A stretch of 64,000 nucleotides of DNA from Bordetella parapertussis (GTDB lineage Bacteria; Bacteroidota; Bacteroidia; Chitinophagales; Chitinophagaceae), in NCBI GenBank assembly GCA_943331005.2, contig CALQJX020000018.1, positions 24,349 to 88,348 of the forward strand. The letters run 5' to 3'. Of the stretch, positions 1-8,851 are shown piece by piece. Numbering within the stretch: position 1 is the first letter of the stretch; each line of letters begins with the position of its first letter. The notes under the pieces are model-generated. The model made no database searches and had not been told where the DNA came from. It saw only the letters and a list, made by a program, of their open reading frames with translations. A program made the position numbers and the translations under genes.

Positions 1-185
1 ATATAGGTGCGGCCACCAATAGATTTATATACATAACCCGGCAATAGATCTTTGCCTGCAGCATGTGCCGACTCGTATAGATACTGGCGGGTAAATGCAG
101 AAAGCTGCATATGTTTGGTTTGCTGTGCAGTCGTTGTCTGAGACAGACCAGCGGCTATTATGAAGGACGCGAGGAATTTATTCAT
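1..185 (-). CDS. secreted protein, N-terminal part only (cut by window edge)
   Basis: An open frame on the minus strand begins with ATG at 183-185 and runs off the left edge after 61 codons. It starts with a basic residue and a hydrophobic stretch ending in a Thr/Gln-rich segment (MNKFLASFIIAAGLS...TTTAQQ), a typical Sec signal peptide with probable cleavage before the Gln pair. The rest (LSAFTRQYLYE..., GKDLLPGYVYK) is too short to place in a family. It lies downstream of, and in the same direction as, the large Ig-like gene, but a terminator hairpin separates them, so it probably has its own promoter in 186-307. Confidence 0.6.
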   Translation of the reverse strand, partial: MNKFLASFIIAAGLSQTTTAQQTKHMQLSAFTRQYLYESAHAAGKDLLPGYVYKSIGGRTY

Positions 186-307
186 TGTTTGCTATTTATA
201 TCCTGATGAGGGAATATGAATCAACAGGCAATTTACGGAATCATCGCAGCAATATCTGATTTTATATGTTGCTTATTTTTAGTAGGTATGGGAGTACTGT
301 CAGGAAC

Positions 308-341
308 AACAAAGCCATCCTATGAGAAGGATGGCTTTGTT
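308..341 (-). terminator. intrinsic terminator of the Ig-like-repeat gene
   Basis: A perfect 13-bp inverted repeat (AACAAAGCCATCC / GGATGGCTTTGTT) with an 8-nt loop lies 24 nt beyond the stop codon of the 365-3697 gene. The T run on the minus strand is short, so efficiency is uncertain. Confidence 0.75.
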
Positions 342-364
342 AAATAGAAGATAGTTTGATGTTT

Positions 365-3300
365 TTAGTTGAGTACTATTCTGGTTGTGTGTGTGGTGCC
401 GTCTTCGCCAATGAATTTTACGAGGTATAAGCCACGGGCAAGATCTGCAGGGACTGAAATTTTGTTAGTACCGGTATTTATGACCTCATTGGTTATTAGC
501 CGGCCATCAACACTATGTACAGAAACATGGCCATTTACCGGAGCATCGATGTATATATCGCTATTCGTAGGGTTGGGGTAAATATGGATCAGATTCTCCT
601 TATCAGTGGCAGTGCCTGGTTTTGAAGCGGTAATAGTTACCGGATGTGTGGCAACAGCCAGTGCTGCTAATGATCTTGTATAGGTATGAGTTCCGGTTGT
701 ATCAGTAACAACATAAGAAATGGTAACAGTGCCTGCTGATATAGCGGTCACAGTGGCATATTCGCCACCTGAAATAGTGGCTATTGATGGATTGCTTGAT
801 GACCATACTCCACCCGGAATATCGATGTGCCCGGTAAGGTCATACAAAGAGAGGCTCACTGTGCTGCCTACAGCTGCAGAATAAGGGCCGCCGATAAAAA
901 GGCTTGCGGTATCACTGATAGTAACCACTGTGGTTGCATAACAACTGGCACCGGTCATGTAAGATATAATGGACGTACCCGCGCTCAAGCCTGTGACAAT
1001 GCCCGAGGTAATACCAATTGTGGCTACAGTAGCATTGCTACTGCTCCAGATGCCGCCACTTGTTGCATCCGATAAAGTAGTTGTTGATCCCATATCAGCT
1101 ATAGTTGTGCCGGTAATTGGCGACACAGACGTAGCTAATGTTACTGTTGCGGTACCTGTCATTGATCTGACACAGCCCGTTGCAACGTTGGTACCCAACA
1201 CTGTATAGGTTCCTGTTGTAGTAAATGTACCCAGGCTAATGGCGGCTCCTATACCACTAACCGATCCACCAACTGCGCTGGCTCCGTTGTATAACTGGTA
1301 ATTGACACCGCTTTGCGAAAAAGCCAGACCTATTGGTACCCCTCCCGAACAATAACTTCCCCCTCCGGTAACTGTATATGCTGCAGGAAGTGCGATGACA
1401 GCTACAACTGCAGACCCTGTCATTGACGTGCTGCATCCAGAGGCAGCATTAGTAGCTAAAGCAGTATAAGTTGCTGCTACAGAATATGTTCCAAAATTGA
1501 TAGCTCCCCCGGTACCTGATACAGAAGAGCTGACCAAAGTTCCGCCAAGGTATAGTTTGTAATTAATTCCTACAGAAGATCCGGCTAAGCCTATGGGTAC
1601 ACCAGCTCCGCCTGAGCAATAGTTTCCGCCCCCTGTTACCAGGTAGGTTGCAGGGGTTGAGGAAACAGTTACAACCGCAGTTGCAGTGCCAACGCCCGAA
1701 ACATAACTGATAGTGGTTGTACCAATTCCTATACCTGTCACAATACCCGAAGCAGATCCGACAGACCCAATTGCAGGATTGCTGCTGCTCCATGTTCCTC
1801 CGCTAGTTGCGTTGGCCAGTGTAGTAGAGTTTCCTGCGCAAAGGGTTAGTGTGCCCGTAATAGGCGATGTAGCGCCTACTGTTACTATTCTTGTAGCAGA
1901 TAAAGAACCACAGCTATTGGTAACAGTGTAGGTGATGGAAGCAGTACCTGCACTTATGCCGGTAACTATACCTGAAGTAGCGCCGACAGTTGCTACAGTT
2001 CCGGACGATGACCAGGTTCCTCCGCTGACAGTACTGCTGAGCGTAATAACGGAACCTACATCTACAGAAACAGGGCCCGATATTGTACCCGCTGAAGCAG
2101 GTCCGGCAGATACTGTTACAACTTTGCTGCGGATACAGCCGCTTCCTGTAGTATAGGTAATACCGGCAGTGCCGTAGCTGATACCTGTTATTATTCCGGT
2201 TGCAGCTGCCACAGTGGCAACAGATGTGTTGCTGCTGCTCCACGTGCCACCAGGGGTTGTATTAGTGTAAGTTGTATTAGCTCCGATACACAAAGCAGAG
2301 TCGCCTGATATGTTGTTTGGTAGCGGATTTACGCCAATGGGTTTTGTAGTGTAGCATCCCGGACTGACGAAGTAGGAGATAGTAGCAATGCCAATATTAA
2401 CACCTGTAACTACTCCGGTTGTTACGTTGACAGAAGCCGTTGACGGATTGCTGCTGCTCCAGCTGCCACCGGTTGCAGTATGCGCAAGTGTTATTGAAGC
2501 ACCCAAACAAACAGCACCCAGGCCGGTTATGGCTGCAGGTAATGAGGATATGGTAACTGTTGTTGTTGCATAACAGCCTGCAGAACGGTAGGAGATAATA
2601 GCAGTACCTGCTGTGATACCTGAAACAATGCCTGTAGACATACCCACGGTAGCAACGGCAGTATTACTGCTGCTCCAGGTGCCGCCCGTAGTAGCATTCG
2701 TAAGTGTGCCGGTCTGTCCGGTGCAGATAGTAGTAGAGCCTGCTATGGCACTTAAAGCAGCATTTACGGTGACGGTTGCAGTTCTGCTGCAACCCGTTCC
2801 CATAGTATAAGTAATTAAAGAAGTTCCGCTACCAGCACCTGTAACAATACCTGTGGTGCTGCCTATAGTGGCTACAGAAGGAGTAGCAGCTGTCCATGTG
2901 CCACCGGAAGTAGCAGATGCAAGTGTAGTGTTGTTGCCGATACAGGTGGTTGTATAACCGGTTATAGCTGCAGGAATAGTAACGACTGTGATAGCTGTAG
3001 AGGTATTACAGCCGCCGGGCAGGGTATAGACAACATTGGTACTGCCAGCCACCAGTGCATTGAGCACACCAGTGGACGCACCAATGTTTGCAACAGCAGC
3101 ATTAGATCTGGTCCAGGTGCCGCCAGCGGGTGTGCCGGTAAGTGTTTGGGTAGTGCTGACACACATAGAAGAAGCCCCGCTGATGGCAGCAGGTGATGCC
3201 AATACGGTTTGTGTACGCGTAACAAAACAACCCGATAATGTTCTGGTAAAAGTAATGATAGTAGTACCCGCTGCTACGCCCGTCAGAACACCCGAACCTG

Positions 3301-3697
3301 TACCGATGGTAGCAACGGCAGTATTGGAAGAACTCCAGACGCCACTACCAGCCCCAGACGAGGAGAGTGTAGTACTGATACCGGAACAGGTAGATGCTGT
3401 ACCTGTAATGCTACCGGGTTGTGGGTAGATAAGAACAGGTGCTGTAAAAACAGCAGAGCCTATTGTGTAGGAAACGGAAGCAGTGCCTATAGATAGTCCG
3501 GTGAGCACACCTGTGGCGGGAACAATAGTAGCTCGTGCAGGATCGCTGATGCTCCAGGTGCCGCCAGCGGTATCTATGGAAAGTGTTTTGGCTATGCCGA
3601 TACAGGCATTAGGTCCGCCGGAAATGGTGATGGAAAATGCCTCTGTTGAAAAGAACAGGAACAGCAATACTGTAAGTAAATTCATGGTTCTTTTCAT
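365..3697 (-). CDS. T9SS-exported protein with about 13 Ig-like (BIG2-type) repeats
   Basis: 1110 residues. A signal peptide (about 1-22) is followed by about eleven repeats of some 70-75 residues built on a 'GGTWSSSN..VATIG..TGIVTGI..GT..ISY' core, the signature of bacterial Ig-like group 2 domains. Most repeats open with a single Cys ('TCSG', 'MCVS', 'TCIG') and carry a second near their end ('GC'), so each may hold a disulfide. Two units near residues 675-860 ('YTVTGGG.YCSGG') are of a different type. The final 75 residues carry 'IYPNPTNSD' and 'GLYLVKF', a type A T9SS sorting domain. Family knowledge predicts a surface or released adhesin or structural protein; the ligand cannot be read. 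Start MKRTMN precedes the signal peptide directly. Confidence 0.85.
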   Translation of the reverse strand: MKRTMNLLTVLLFLFFSTEAFSITISGGPNACIGIAKTLSIDTAGGTWSISDPARATIVPATGVLTGLSIGTASVSYTIGSAVFTAPVLIYPQPGSITGTASTCSGISTTLSSSGAGSGVWSSSNTAVATIGTGSGVLTGVAAGTTIITFTRTLSGCFVTRTQTVLASPAAISGASSMCVSTTQTLTGTPAGGTWTRSNAAVANIGASTGVLNALVAGSTNVVYTLPGGCNTSTAITVVTIPAAITGYTTTCIGNNTTLASATSGGTWTAATPSVATIGSTTGIVTGAGSGTSLITYTMGTGCSRTATVTVNAALSAIAGSTTICTGQTGTLTNATTGGTWSSSNTAVATVGMSTGIVSGITAGTAIISYRSAGCYATTTVTISSLPAAITGLGAVCLGASITLAHTATGGSWSSSNPSTASVNVTTGVVTGVNIGIATISYFVSPGCYTTKPIGVNPLPNNISGDSALCIGANTTYTNTTPGGTWSSSNTSVATVAAATGIITGISYGTAGITYTTGSGCIRSKVVTVSAGPASAGTISGPVSVDVGSVITLSSTVSGGTWSSSGTVATVGATSGIVTGISAGTASITYTVTNSCGSLSATRIVTVGATSPITGTLTLCAGNSTTLANATSGGTWSSSNPAIGSVGSASGIVTGIGIGTTTISYVSGVGTATAVVTVSSTPATYLVTGGGNYCSGGAGVPIGLAGSSVGINYKLYLGGTLVSSSVSGTGGAINFGTYSVAATYTALATNAASGCSTSMTGSAVVAVIALPAAYTVTGGGSYCSGGVPIGLAFSQSGVNYQLYNGASAVGGSVSGIGAAISLGTFTTTGTYTVLGTNVATGCVRSMTGTATVTLATSVSPITGTTIADMGSTTTLSDATSGGIWSSSNATVATIGITSGIVTGLSAGTSIISYMTGASCYATTVVTISDTASLFIGGPYSAAVGSTVSLSLYDLTGHIDIPGGVWSSSNPSIATISGGEYATVTAISAGTVTISYVVTDTTGTHTYTRSLAALAVATHPVTITASKPGTATDKENLIHIYPNPTNSDIYIDAPVNGHVSVHSVDGRLITNEVINTGTNKISVPADLARGLYLVKFIGEDGTTHTTRIVLN

Positions 3698-3794
3698 GAG
3701 TAAATTTTATTTGAAGAATACTATGTAAAAATATACAATAAATTTCCGAAAAGTGTCTGTTCCGGATTATATAATGAGACGATGATCAATGTCA

Positions 3795-3824
3795 TAAAAA
3801 AAGCGCCGCCTTGCGGCAGCGCTC
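3795..3824 (-). terminator. intrinsic terminator of the oxoamine synthase gene
   Basis: On the minus strand a GC-rich stem (AGCGCTGCCGC / GCGGCGCT with one bulged T, loop AAG) is followed by a run of seven T, 26 nt after the stop codon at 3850. Confidence 0.9.
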
Positions 3825-3849
3825 TGTATAAGAGTAATATCAGAATTAA

Positions 3850-5100
3850 TTATGCAAGTACGCCTACATTTGGCATTTCCTGAGGATACAATTTGTTCTC
3901 CAGTTTCTCGCGGATAGCAGAGAATGCTGCCAGTGTTTCGTCGATATCCTGATCGGTATGTGCTGCTGTAGGTATTATACGCAGTTCTATCTGACCTTTA
4001 GGGATAACCGGATAAACAACTACTGAACAGAATATGTCGAAGTTCTCGCGAAGGTCGAATGTGAGCTGAACAGCATCATACAGACCACCTTTCATGAACA
4101 CAGGCGTTACCGGTGTGTTGGAAGTACCCAGATCGAAACCACGCTCTCTGAAACCGTCCTGCAGACGACGAACATTGTGCCACAGTTTTTCTCTCAGTTC
4201 AGGTTGGTCGCGCAGCAGTTCCAGACGCTTCAGGTTGCCTACTACAAATGCCATAGGCAGTGATTTTGCGTAGATCTGTGAGCGCATATTGTAGCGCATG
4301 AAGGTGAGTATTTTTTTATCTGCAGCCAGGAAGCCACCGATGCTGGCCATAGACTTAGCGAATGTAGAGAAGTAAACATCTATTTCTTCTATACAATCCT
4401 GCTCGTCGCCTATACCTGCACCTTTTTTACCCATAGTACCGAAGCCATGCGCATCGTCTACGAACAGGCGGAACTCATAACGGTCTTTCAGTGCTGCTAT
4501 TTCTTTTATTTTACCCTGGTTGCCGCTCATACCGAATACACCCTCGGTAATAACCAATATACCACCACCAGTCTTTTTTACCATTTCAGTGGCACGTGCC
4601 AGCTGTTTTTCACAGTCAGCAACATCGTTGTGCTTGTATACATAGCGGTGGCTAGGTATCATGCGCAGACCATCTATGATACATGCATGAGATTCTGCAT
4701 CATAAACAACTACGTCATGACGGCCACAAAGTGTGTCGATAGCAGACACCATACCCTGATAGCCGAAGTTGAACAGCATTGCATCTTCTTTGCCAACGAA
4801 CTCAGCGAGTTCTTTTTCGAGTTGAAGGTGGTAATCAGAGTTGCCGCTCATCATACGAGCGCCCATAGGTGAAGCCAGACCGAATTTGGCAGCTGCATCA
4901 GCATCTGCTTTTCTTACTTCAGGGTGGTTAGCAAGACCCAGGTAGTTATTCAAACTCCAAACGATCCTTTCTTTTCCCTGAAACTTCATACGGTTCCCTA
5001 TTTCGCCTTCCAGTTTAGGAAATGCGAAATATCCCGGCGCTTTCTCAGCATAATCTCCGATTGGCCCCAGCCTTTTCTCAAATTTTGCAAATAGATCCAT
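3850..5100 (-). CDS. PLP-dependent alpha-oxoamine synthase (serine palmitoyltransferase or cysteate acyltransferase type)
   Basis: 416 residues, fold-type I PLP enzyme of the alpha-oxoamine synthase family, which condenses an amino acid with an acyl thioester. Visible family features are 'NNYLGLANHP' near residue 50, 'DAESHACIIDG' near 140, 'VDDAHGFGTMG' near 215 (PLP-binding Asp and His) and 'FAKSMASIGG' near 250, whose Lys is the probable Schiff-base residue. The C-terminal 'GFDLGTSNTPVTPVFM' segment resembles bacterial serine palmitoyltransferases. In Bacteroidota such enzymes start sphingolipid synthesis or, using cysteate, sulfonolipid (capnine) synthesis; the sequence alone does not tell which. 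Kbl or BioF identity is less likely because no threonine dehydrogenase or biotin genes adjoin. The gene stands alone between its own promoter and terminator. Confidence 0.75.
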   Translation of the reverse strand: MDLFAKFEKRLGPIGDYAEKAPGYFAFPKLEGEIGNRMKFQGKERIVWSLNNYLGLANHPEVRKADADAAAKFGLASPMGARMMSGNSDYHLQLEKELAEFVGKEDAMLFNFGYQGMVSAIDTLCGRHDVVVYDAESHACIIDGLRMIPSHRYVYKHNDVADCEKQLARATEMVKKTGGGILVITEGVFGMSGNQGKIKEIAALKDRYEFRLFVDDAHGFGTMGKKGAGIGDEQDCIEEIDVYFSTFAKSMASIGGFLAADKKILTFMRYNMRSQIYAKSLPMAFVVGNLKRLELLRDQPELREKLWHNVRRLQDGFRERGFDLGTSNTPVTPVFMKGGLYDAVQLTFDLRENFDIFCSVVVYPVIPKGQIELRIIPTAAHTDQDIDETLAAFSAIREKLENKLYPQEMPNVGVLA

Positions 5101-5180
5101 GTGTAATTATTTAATTAAGTATGAACGGATTAGTAACTAAATAATAGGTAAGAATTACCTTGCCTGTTTTTTAACAGGTG

Positions 5181-5188
5181 CAAAAATA
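5181..5188 (-). promoter_or_regulatory. -7 box (TATTTTTG) of the oxoamine synthase gene
   Basis: Read on the minus strand this is an exact TAnnTTTG Bacteroidota -7 element, about 80 nt upstream of the ATG. No good TTTG -33 element is visible at the usual spacing. The predicted leader contains two small perfect hairpins, AGGTAA-GAA-TTACCT at 5146-5160 and CCTGTT-TTTT-AACAGG at 5163-5178. Confidence 0.45.
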
Positions 5189-5281
5189 ATAAAAATATCA
5201 TGGGCATTTCATTTGAGATTCTGCAATTTTGTAACCTTAACATCGAATTTTAACATTCAGCATCCTCTTAACTAACTTTTC

Positions 5282-6916
5282 ATGAAGCGTTTACTGGTAA
5301 TAATATTAGCATCTGCGGCACTTGTCTCTTCCTGTTCGCGCAGCAGCAAGGAGGTAAAAAGACCCAAAATAGTTATAGGGCTGGTAGTAGACCAGATGCG
5401 CTGGGATTATCTGTATCGTTACTACGACAGGTACAGCAATGCCGGTTTCAAGCGGTTGATAAACAATGGTTTTGAGTGCAGGCAGACGTATATAAACTAT
5501 CTCCCATCTTTTACCGCGCCGGGGCATGCCTGTGTGTACACCGGTTCTGTGCCTTCGCTGCATGGTATTGCCGGCAACGACTGGACCGATAATCTGACCG
5601 GTGCGCATACTTATTGTGTGGCAGATACCTCTGTGCGGATAACCGGTGATGCAGAAGGAGCGCCCATGAGTCCTGCCAACCTGCTCACTACTACTGTTAC
5701 CGATGAGTTGCGATTGGCAACTAACTTCCGCTCTCGTGTATATGGGGTGGCGCTTAAGGACAGAAGTAGTATTCTGCCTGCCGGCCATTTGGCAAATGGT
5801 GCATACTGGTATAATGAAAAGACCGGCAATTTTGTGAGTAGCACCTACTATAAGAATAGTAACCCCGCCTGGCTGCAGGAATTCAATAAGAAAAAGGAAG
5901 GAGACCGACTGGTGAAGGAGGGCTGGAACCTGCTCTATGCTGCCTATACTTATGTGCAGAGTACAGCCGATTCCAACGGTTATGAAGCACCATTTAAATG
6001 GGAAAAATCACCTGTTTTCCCCCGCCGCTTCGATACCCTGAAGGCTGATGCCCGTTATGGCCTTGTAAAAACCATTCCTGCCGGTAATACCTTTACCCTG
6101 ATGATGGCTAAGGCATGTATAGAAGGGGAGGACCTGGGTAAAAAAGATGCTACCGATTTTCTGGCTATCAGCCTTTCTGCTACCGACTATGTGGGCCACC
6201 GTTTTGCCCCCAACTCTATAGAAATGGAAGATACCTACCTGAGACTTGATAAGGAAATAGCCGAGTTGCTGGAATACCTGGATCGCAGGTATGGCCGTAA
6301 TAACTACTTGTTCTTCCTTACGGCAGACCACGGCGGAGCCCACAACCAGCAGTTCCTTACAGACAACCATGTACCTGCCGGTGTGGAGCATGATGCAGAA
6401 GCAGCTTCGCTGAATGCCTCTATAAAGCAGGCTTTCGGGATAGATTCGCTCATAACTTTCACCGACAACTATCAGATAACTATGAACGAATCGCTGATCG
6501 CTACTTCTCATTTCGACAGAGAGACCATCAGGGTATCAGTTATGGAATGGTTACGCGATATGCCTGAGGTAGCCTATGTAATAGATATGGAGCATATGGA
6601 TCGTACCCCTGTGCCGGAGCCTTTGCGTACTATGGCGGTGAACGGGTATCATCGCAATCGTAGTGGATCTATACAGGTAGTGCCCAAGCCGGGCTGGTAT
6701 GAGAACGGTGGCCGTTTCACAGGTACTACACATGGTACCTGGAATCCTTATGATACACATATTCCACTGCTGTGGTTTGGTTGGAATGTGGCAAAGGGTG
6801 CTACTGCACAGCGATATGATATGACAGATATTGCACCAACCATTGCCGATATGCTGCGTATACAGGTGCCCAATGGCTGTATTGGTAAGACCATACCGGG
6901 TGTAGCCAAAAAATAA
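5282..6916 (+). CDS. pafA: PafA-type alkaline phosphatase, lipoprotein
   Basis: 544 residues. The signal ends in a lipobox (LVSSC, Cys18), predicting lipid anchoring facing the periplasm or surface. The alkaline phosphatase-superfamily core is clear: metal-binding 'VVDQMRWDY' (Asp37), 'LPSFTAPGHACVYTG' with Thr78 as the likely nucleophile, 'GIAGNDW' with Asn99, and 'LKDRS' with Lys159 and Arg161. This T/N/K/R set at matching spacing is the active-site signature of the Ca-independent PafA monoesterases of Bacteroidota. 'FLTADHGGA' and 'THGTWNPYDTHIPLLWFG' supply the remaining zinc ligands. It releases phosphate from organic monoesters outside the cytoplasm. It is monocistronic, divergent from the oxoamine synthase gene and ends at a shared terminator. 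Confidence 0.9.
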   Translation: MKRLLVIILASAALVSSCSRSSKEVKRPKIVIGLVVDQMRWDYLYRYYDRYSNAGFKRLINNGFECRQTYINYLPSFTAPGHACVYTGSVPSLHGIAGNDWTDNLTGAHTYCVADTSVRITGDAEGAPMSPANLLTTTVTDELRLATNFRSRVYGVALKDRSSILPAGHLANGAYWYNEKTGNFVSSTYYKNSNPAWLQEFNKKKEGDRLVKEGWNLLYAAYTYVQSTADSNGYEAPFKWEKSPVFPRRFDTLKADARYGLVKTIPAGNTFTLMMAKACIEGEDLGKKDATDFLAISLSATDYVGHRFAPNSIEMEDTYLRLDKEIAELLEYLDRRYGRNNYLFFLTADHGGAHNQQFLTDNHVPAGVEHDAEAASLNASIKQAFGIDSLITFTDNYQITMNESLIATSHFDRETIRVSVMEWLRDMPEVAYVIDMEHMDRTPVPEPLRTMAVNGYHRNRSGSIQVVPKPGWYENGGRFTGTTHGTWNPYDTHIPLLWFGWNVAKGATAQRYDMTDIAPTIADMLRIQVPNGCIGKTIPGVAKK

Positions 6917-6944
6917 TAATCAGAATAGCATACTACTCTAAGCA

Positions 6945-6978
6945 AAGAAGCCTGACAACAAATTTTGTCAGGCTTCTT
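6945..6978. terminator. bidirectional terminator between pafA and the hydrolase operon
   Basis: A perfect 14-bp stem (AAGAAGCCTGACAA / TTGTCAGGCTTCTT) with a 6-nt loop lies between two convergent genes, 28 nt after the pafA stop and 26 nt from the hydrolase stop. Confidence 0.85.
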
Positions 6979-7004
6979 CGTTTGTTAGAATTTGTATCGA
7001 TCAC

Positions 7005-8273
7005 TTATTTACCGGCAGCAGTAGCAGTTACAAAAGCAACAACACTTTTAGAGAATTCGGCACTTATTGGCAGGGATGCCTTTGTATAGGTGGTCATATT
7101 GCCAACTCTGTCAGCAGGTGCCAGTTTCAGCACATGGTTCATGTCTTTTATAACTTTCACAGTAGCTTTCGGGTAAGCTGCTTTCAGTATATCTGCCTCT
7201 TCGGTTGGAACCTGCAGGTCATTGTTGCCCTGAATAACCAATACCGGACAAGATAGTTTTTTGATCTCTTCCGAAGGATCCAGTTTGATCCAGGATTTGA
7301 TATAGGGCTGAATTTCAGGACGGAACAGCGATGCGAGAGATGGATCTACATTCTTAACAGTATGTCCCTTGCTCATGCTATCCATAATAAAGGCCGCTTT
7401 CAGCGACAATTCTTCAGACTGGGCTGCTATCTGGCGCACAATGATCTTGTCGGCTTTGTCGCCAAGACCAGCTATAGATATATAACCGTTTGCTTTTTCT
7501 CTTGCAGCTGCCATCATACCCACCAGAGAGCCCTCGCTATGACCGGCAACTATTACCGATGAGAAGCGTTTGTCGTTTTTGAGCATCTTCACAAAACCGG
7601 CTGCATCATTTACCATGTCTTCAAAGAGGAGTCCGTTCTCGTCTTTCAGCGAACCTGCACTTTCTCCCACACCGCGTTTGTCGTAGCGCACAGAGGCTAT
7701 GCCTGCTTTTTTCAGCGAATCGGCCAGCATTTTGAAGGCATTAGTTTCCATTGTAGCCTGATTGCAGTTGCGGTCTGTAGGGCCGCTGCCTGCTATAAGC
7801 AGCACTACCGGTACGGCCTTTGTGCCTTCAGGAGCTTCCAGCGTGCCATAGAGGTTGCCGGTAGGCGATTTGTAGATGAAATTAGAAGCCACTTTTGGTG
7901 CTCCTGCTTCTGTGTATGGTATAAACCGGAAAGCCTCCAGTTTATTGGTCTTATCCAGCGAAATGACCAATGTTTGTACCGTATTGGCAAAGTTTAGTTT
8001 ATAATAGTTGAACTGACCCTCCTGCTTTACATAGGAATAGGTCTTCAGTTCGCCAAACTGGTTGTACTGCATACCCATTGTTTCTCCGGTCTTTTCAGGA
8101 GTGATCGCTTTTTTGATCCGGTCTGAGAAAGTGTTGTAGATGTCGTTATACTGTTTATTGTTGTATTGCGACTGGAACATATTCACTGCCTTGTCAAAGT
8201 CGGCCTTAGTTTGGGCAGAAAGATTCATGGCAGCTGCAATGAATAAGGAGGCAGAGAGGAAAACTTTTTTCAT
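7005..8273 (-). CDS. secreted alpha/beta hydrolase with N-terminal DUF3887-like domain
   Basis: 422 residues with a signal peptide (1-20, 'LSAQ'). Residues 25-115 resemble the DUF3887 fold often placed before hydrolases ('YNDIYNTFSDRIKKAI...KTYSYVKQEGQF'). Residues 130-420 are an alpha/beta hydrolase: oxyanion loop 'IAGSGPTDRN' near 161, nucleophile Ser246 in GHSEGS, Asp352 in 'GNNDLQVP' and His380 in 'DMNHVLK'. The set is complete, so an active periplasmic esterase or peptidase-like hydrolase is likely; the substrate is unknown. It is the last gene of an operon behind a DUF2089 regulator and a membrane protein, 17 nt after the latter. Confidence 0.8.
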   Translation of the reverse strand: MKKVFLSASLFIAAAMNLSAQTKADFDKAVNMFQSQYNNKQYNDIYNTFSDRIKKAITPEKTGETMGMQYNQFGELKTYSYVKQEGQFNYYKLNFANTVQTLVISLDKTNKLEAFRFIPYTEAGAPKVASNFIYKSPTGNLYGTLEAPEGTKAVPVVLLIAGSGPTDRNCNQATMETNAFKMLADSLKKAGIASVRYDKRGVGESAGSLKDENGLLFEDMVNDAAGFVKMLKNDKRFSSVIVAGHSEGSLVGMMAAAREKANGYISIAGLGDKADKIIVRQIAAQSEELSLKAAFIMDSMSKGHTVKNVDPSLASLFRPEIQPYIKSWIKLDPSEEIKKLSCPVLVIQGNNDLQVPTEEADILKAAYPKATVKVIKDMNHVLKLAPADRVGNMTTYTKASLPISAEFSKSVVAFVTATAAGK

Positions 8274-8290
8274 AAAAAACGATTGTATGG

Positions 8291-8851
8291 TTATTGATAT
8301 AGGAAGAGTGAGTATATGATTTTACTGAGTATCTCTGCAATGAGCAGTGTCGCAATGAATATACCAACGGATTTACCATCTTTCATATTGCATGATGTGC
8401 GATAGGCATTGTAGTAGAGTGCCACCATCCATATCATAAATACCATAGACACCATCATGCACAATATCATTGGGGCCGTAAGGCTTTCCAGCAATTTTTC
8501 GGGTATTCTGGTTTCTGGAAGCTGAATACCGAACCCGGCAAGCGCCACTACATAAGCGGGCCAACGAGCCAGTGCCAGTGTGCCGGCAACATCTATGAGG
8601 CGTATGGCTGACCTTGAAAAGATCCTGCCAGCTGCAAAGATAACCAGTACCATGCAGAGCCAGTTGATAAGCTGCTCTGCGAAATAATAGCCAATTGGTG
8701 TTATGGCACCGGTATGAGCATCGAGCACCCCGTCGAAGTGGGTATTGCTGAAATAGCCAACTACTGCCGTTGCAGCCATTACAACCAGACCTATAATTAG
8801 TGCCTTACCACCGGCTACATAGATAAAGGGGTTTAAAAGCCATTTTTTCAT
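8291..8851 (-). CDS. five-pass membrane protein, Yip1-like
   Basis: 186 residues with about five hydrophobic helices (roughly 15-35, 60-80, 90-110, 125-150, 160-180). The arrangement and the 'GRIFSRSAIRLIDVAGTLALARWP' segment resemble the YIP1 integral membrane family, but the match is weak and no catalytic residues are seen. Its ATG overlaps the stop of the upstream DUF2089 gene (ATGA, 4 bp), implying translational coupling, and the hydrolase gene follows 17 nt later. Its job is probably tied to the envelope and to the adjoining regulator; that is inference from context only. Confidence 0.65.
   Translation of the reverse strand: MKKWLLNPFIYVAGGKALIIGLVVMAATAVVGYFSNTHFDGVLDAHTGAITPIGYYFAEQLINWLCMVLVIFAAGRIFSRSAIRLIDVAGTLALARWPAYVVALAGFGIQLPETRIPEKLLESLTAPMILCMMVSMVFMIWMVALYYNAYRTSCNMKDGKSVGIFIATLLIAEILSKIIYSLFLYQ

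Noticed and set aside
969..3428. Several plus-strand frames rich in Val, Pro and Thr
   Set aside because: They mirror the Ig-like repeats on the opposite strand and keep their periodicity; no signal or start context supports them.
3844..5100. Alternative reading as 2-amino-3-ketobutyrate CoA ligase (kbl)
   Set aside because: General homology allows it, but the C-terminal motifs look closer to serine palmitoyltransferase and no threonine dehydrogenase gene adjoins.
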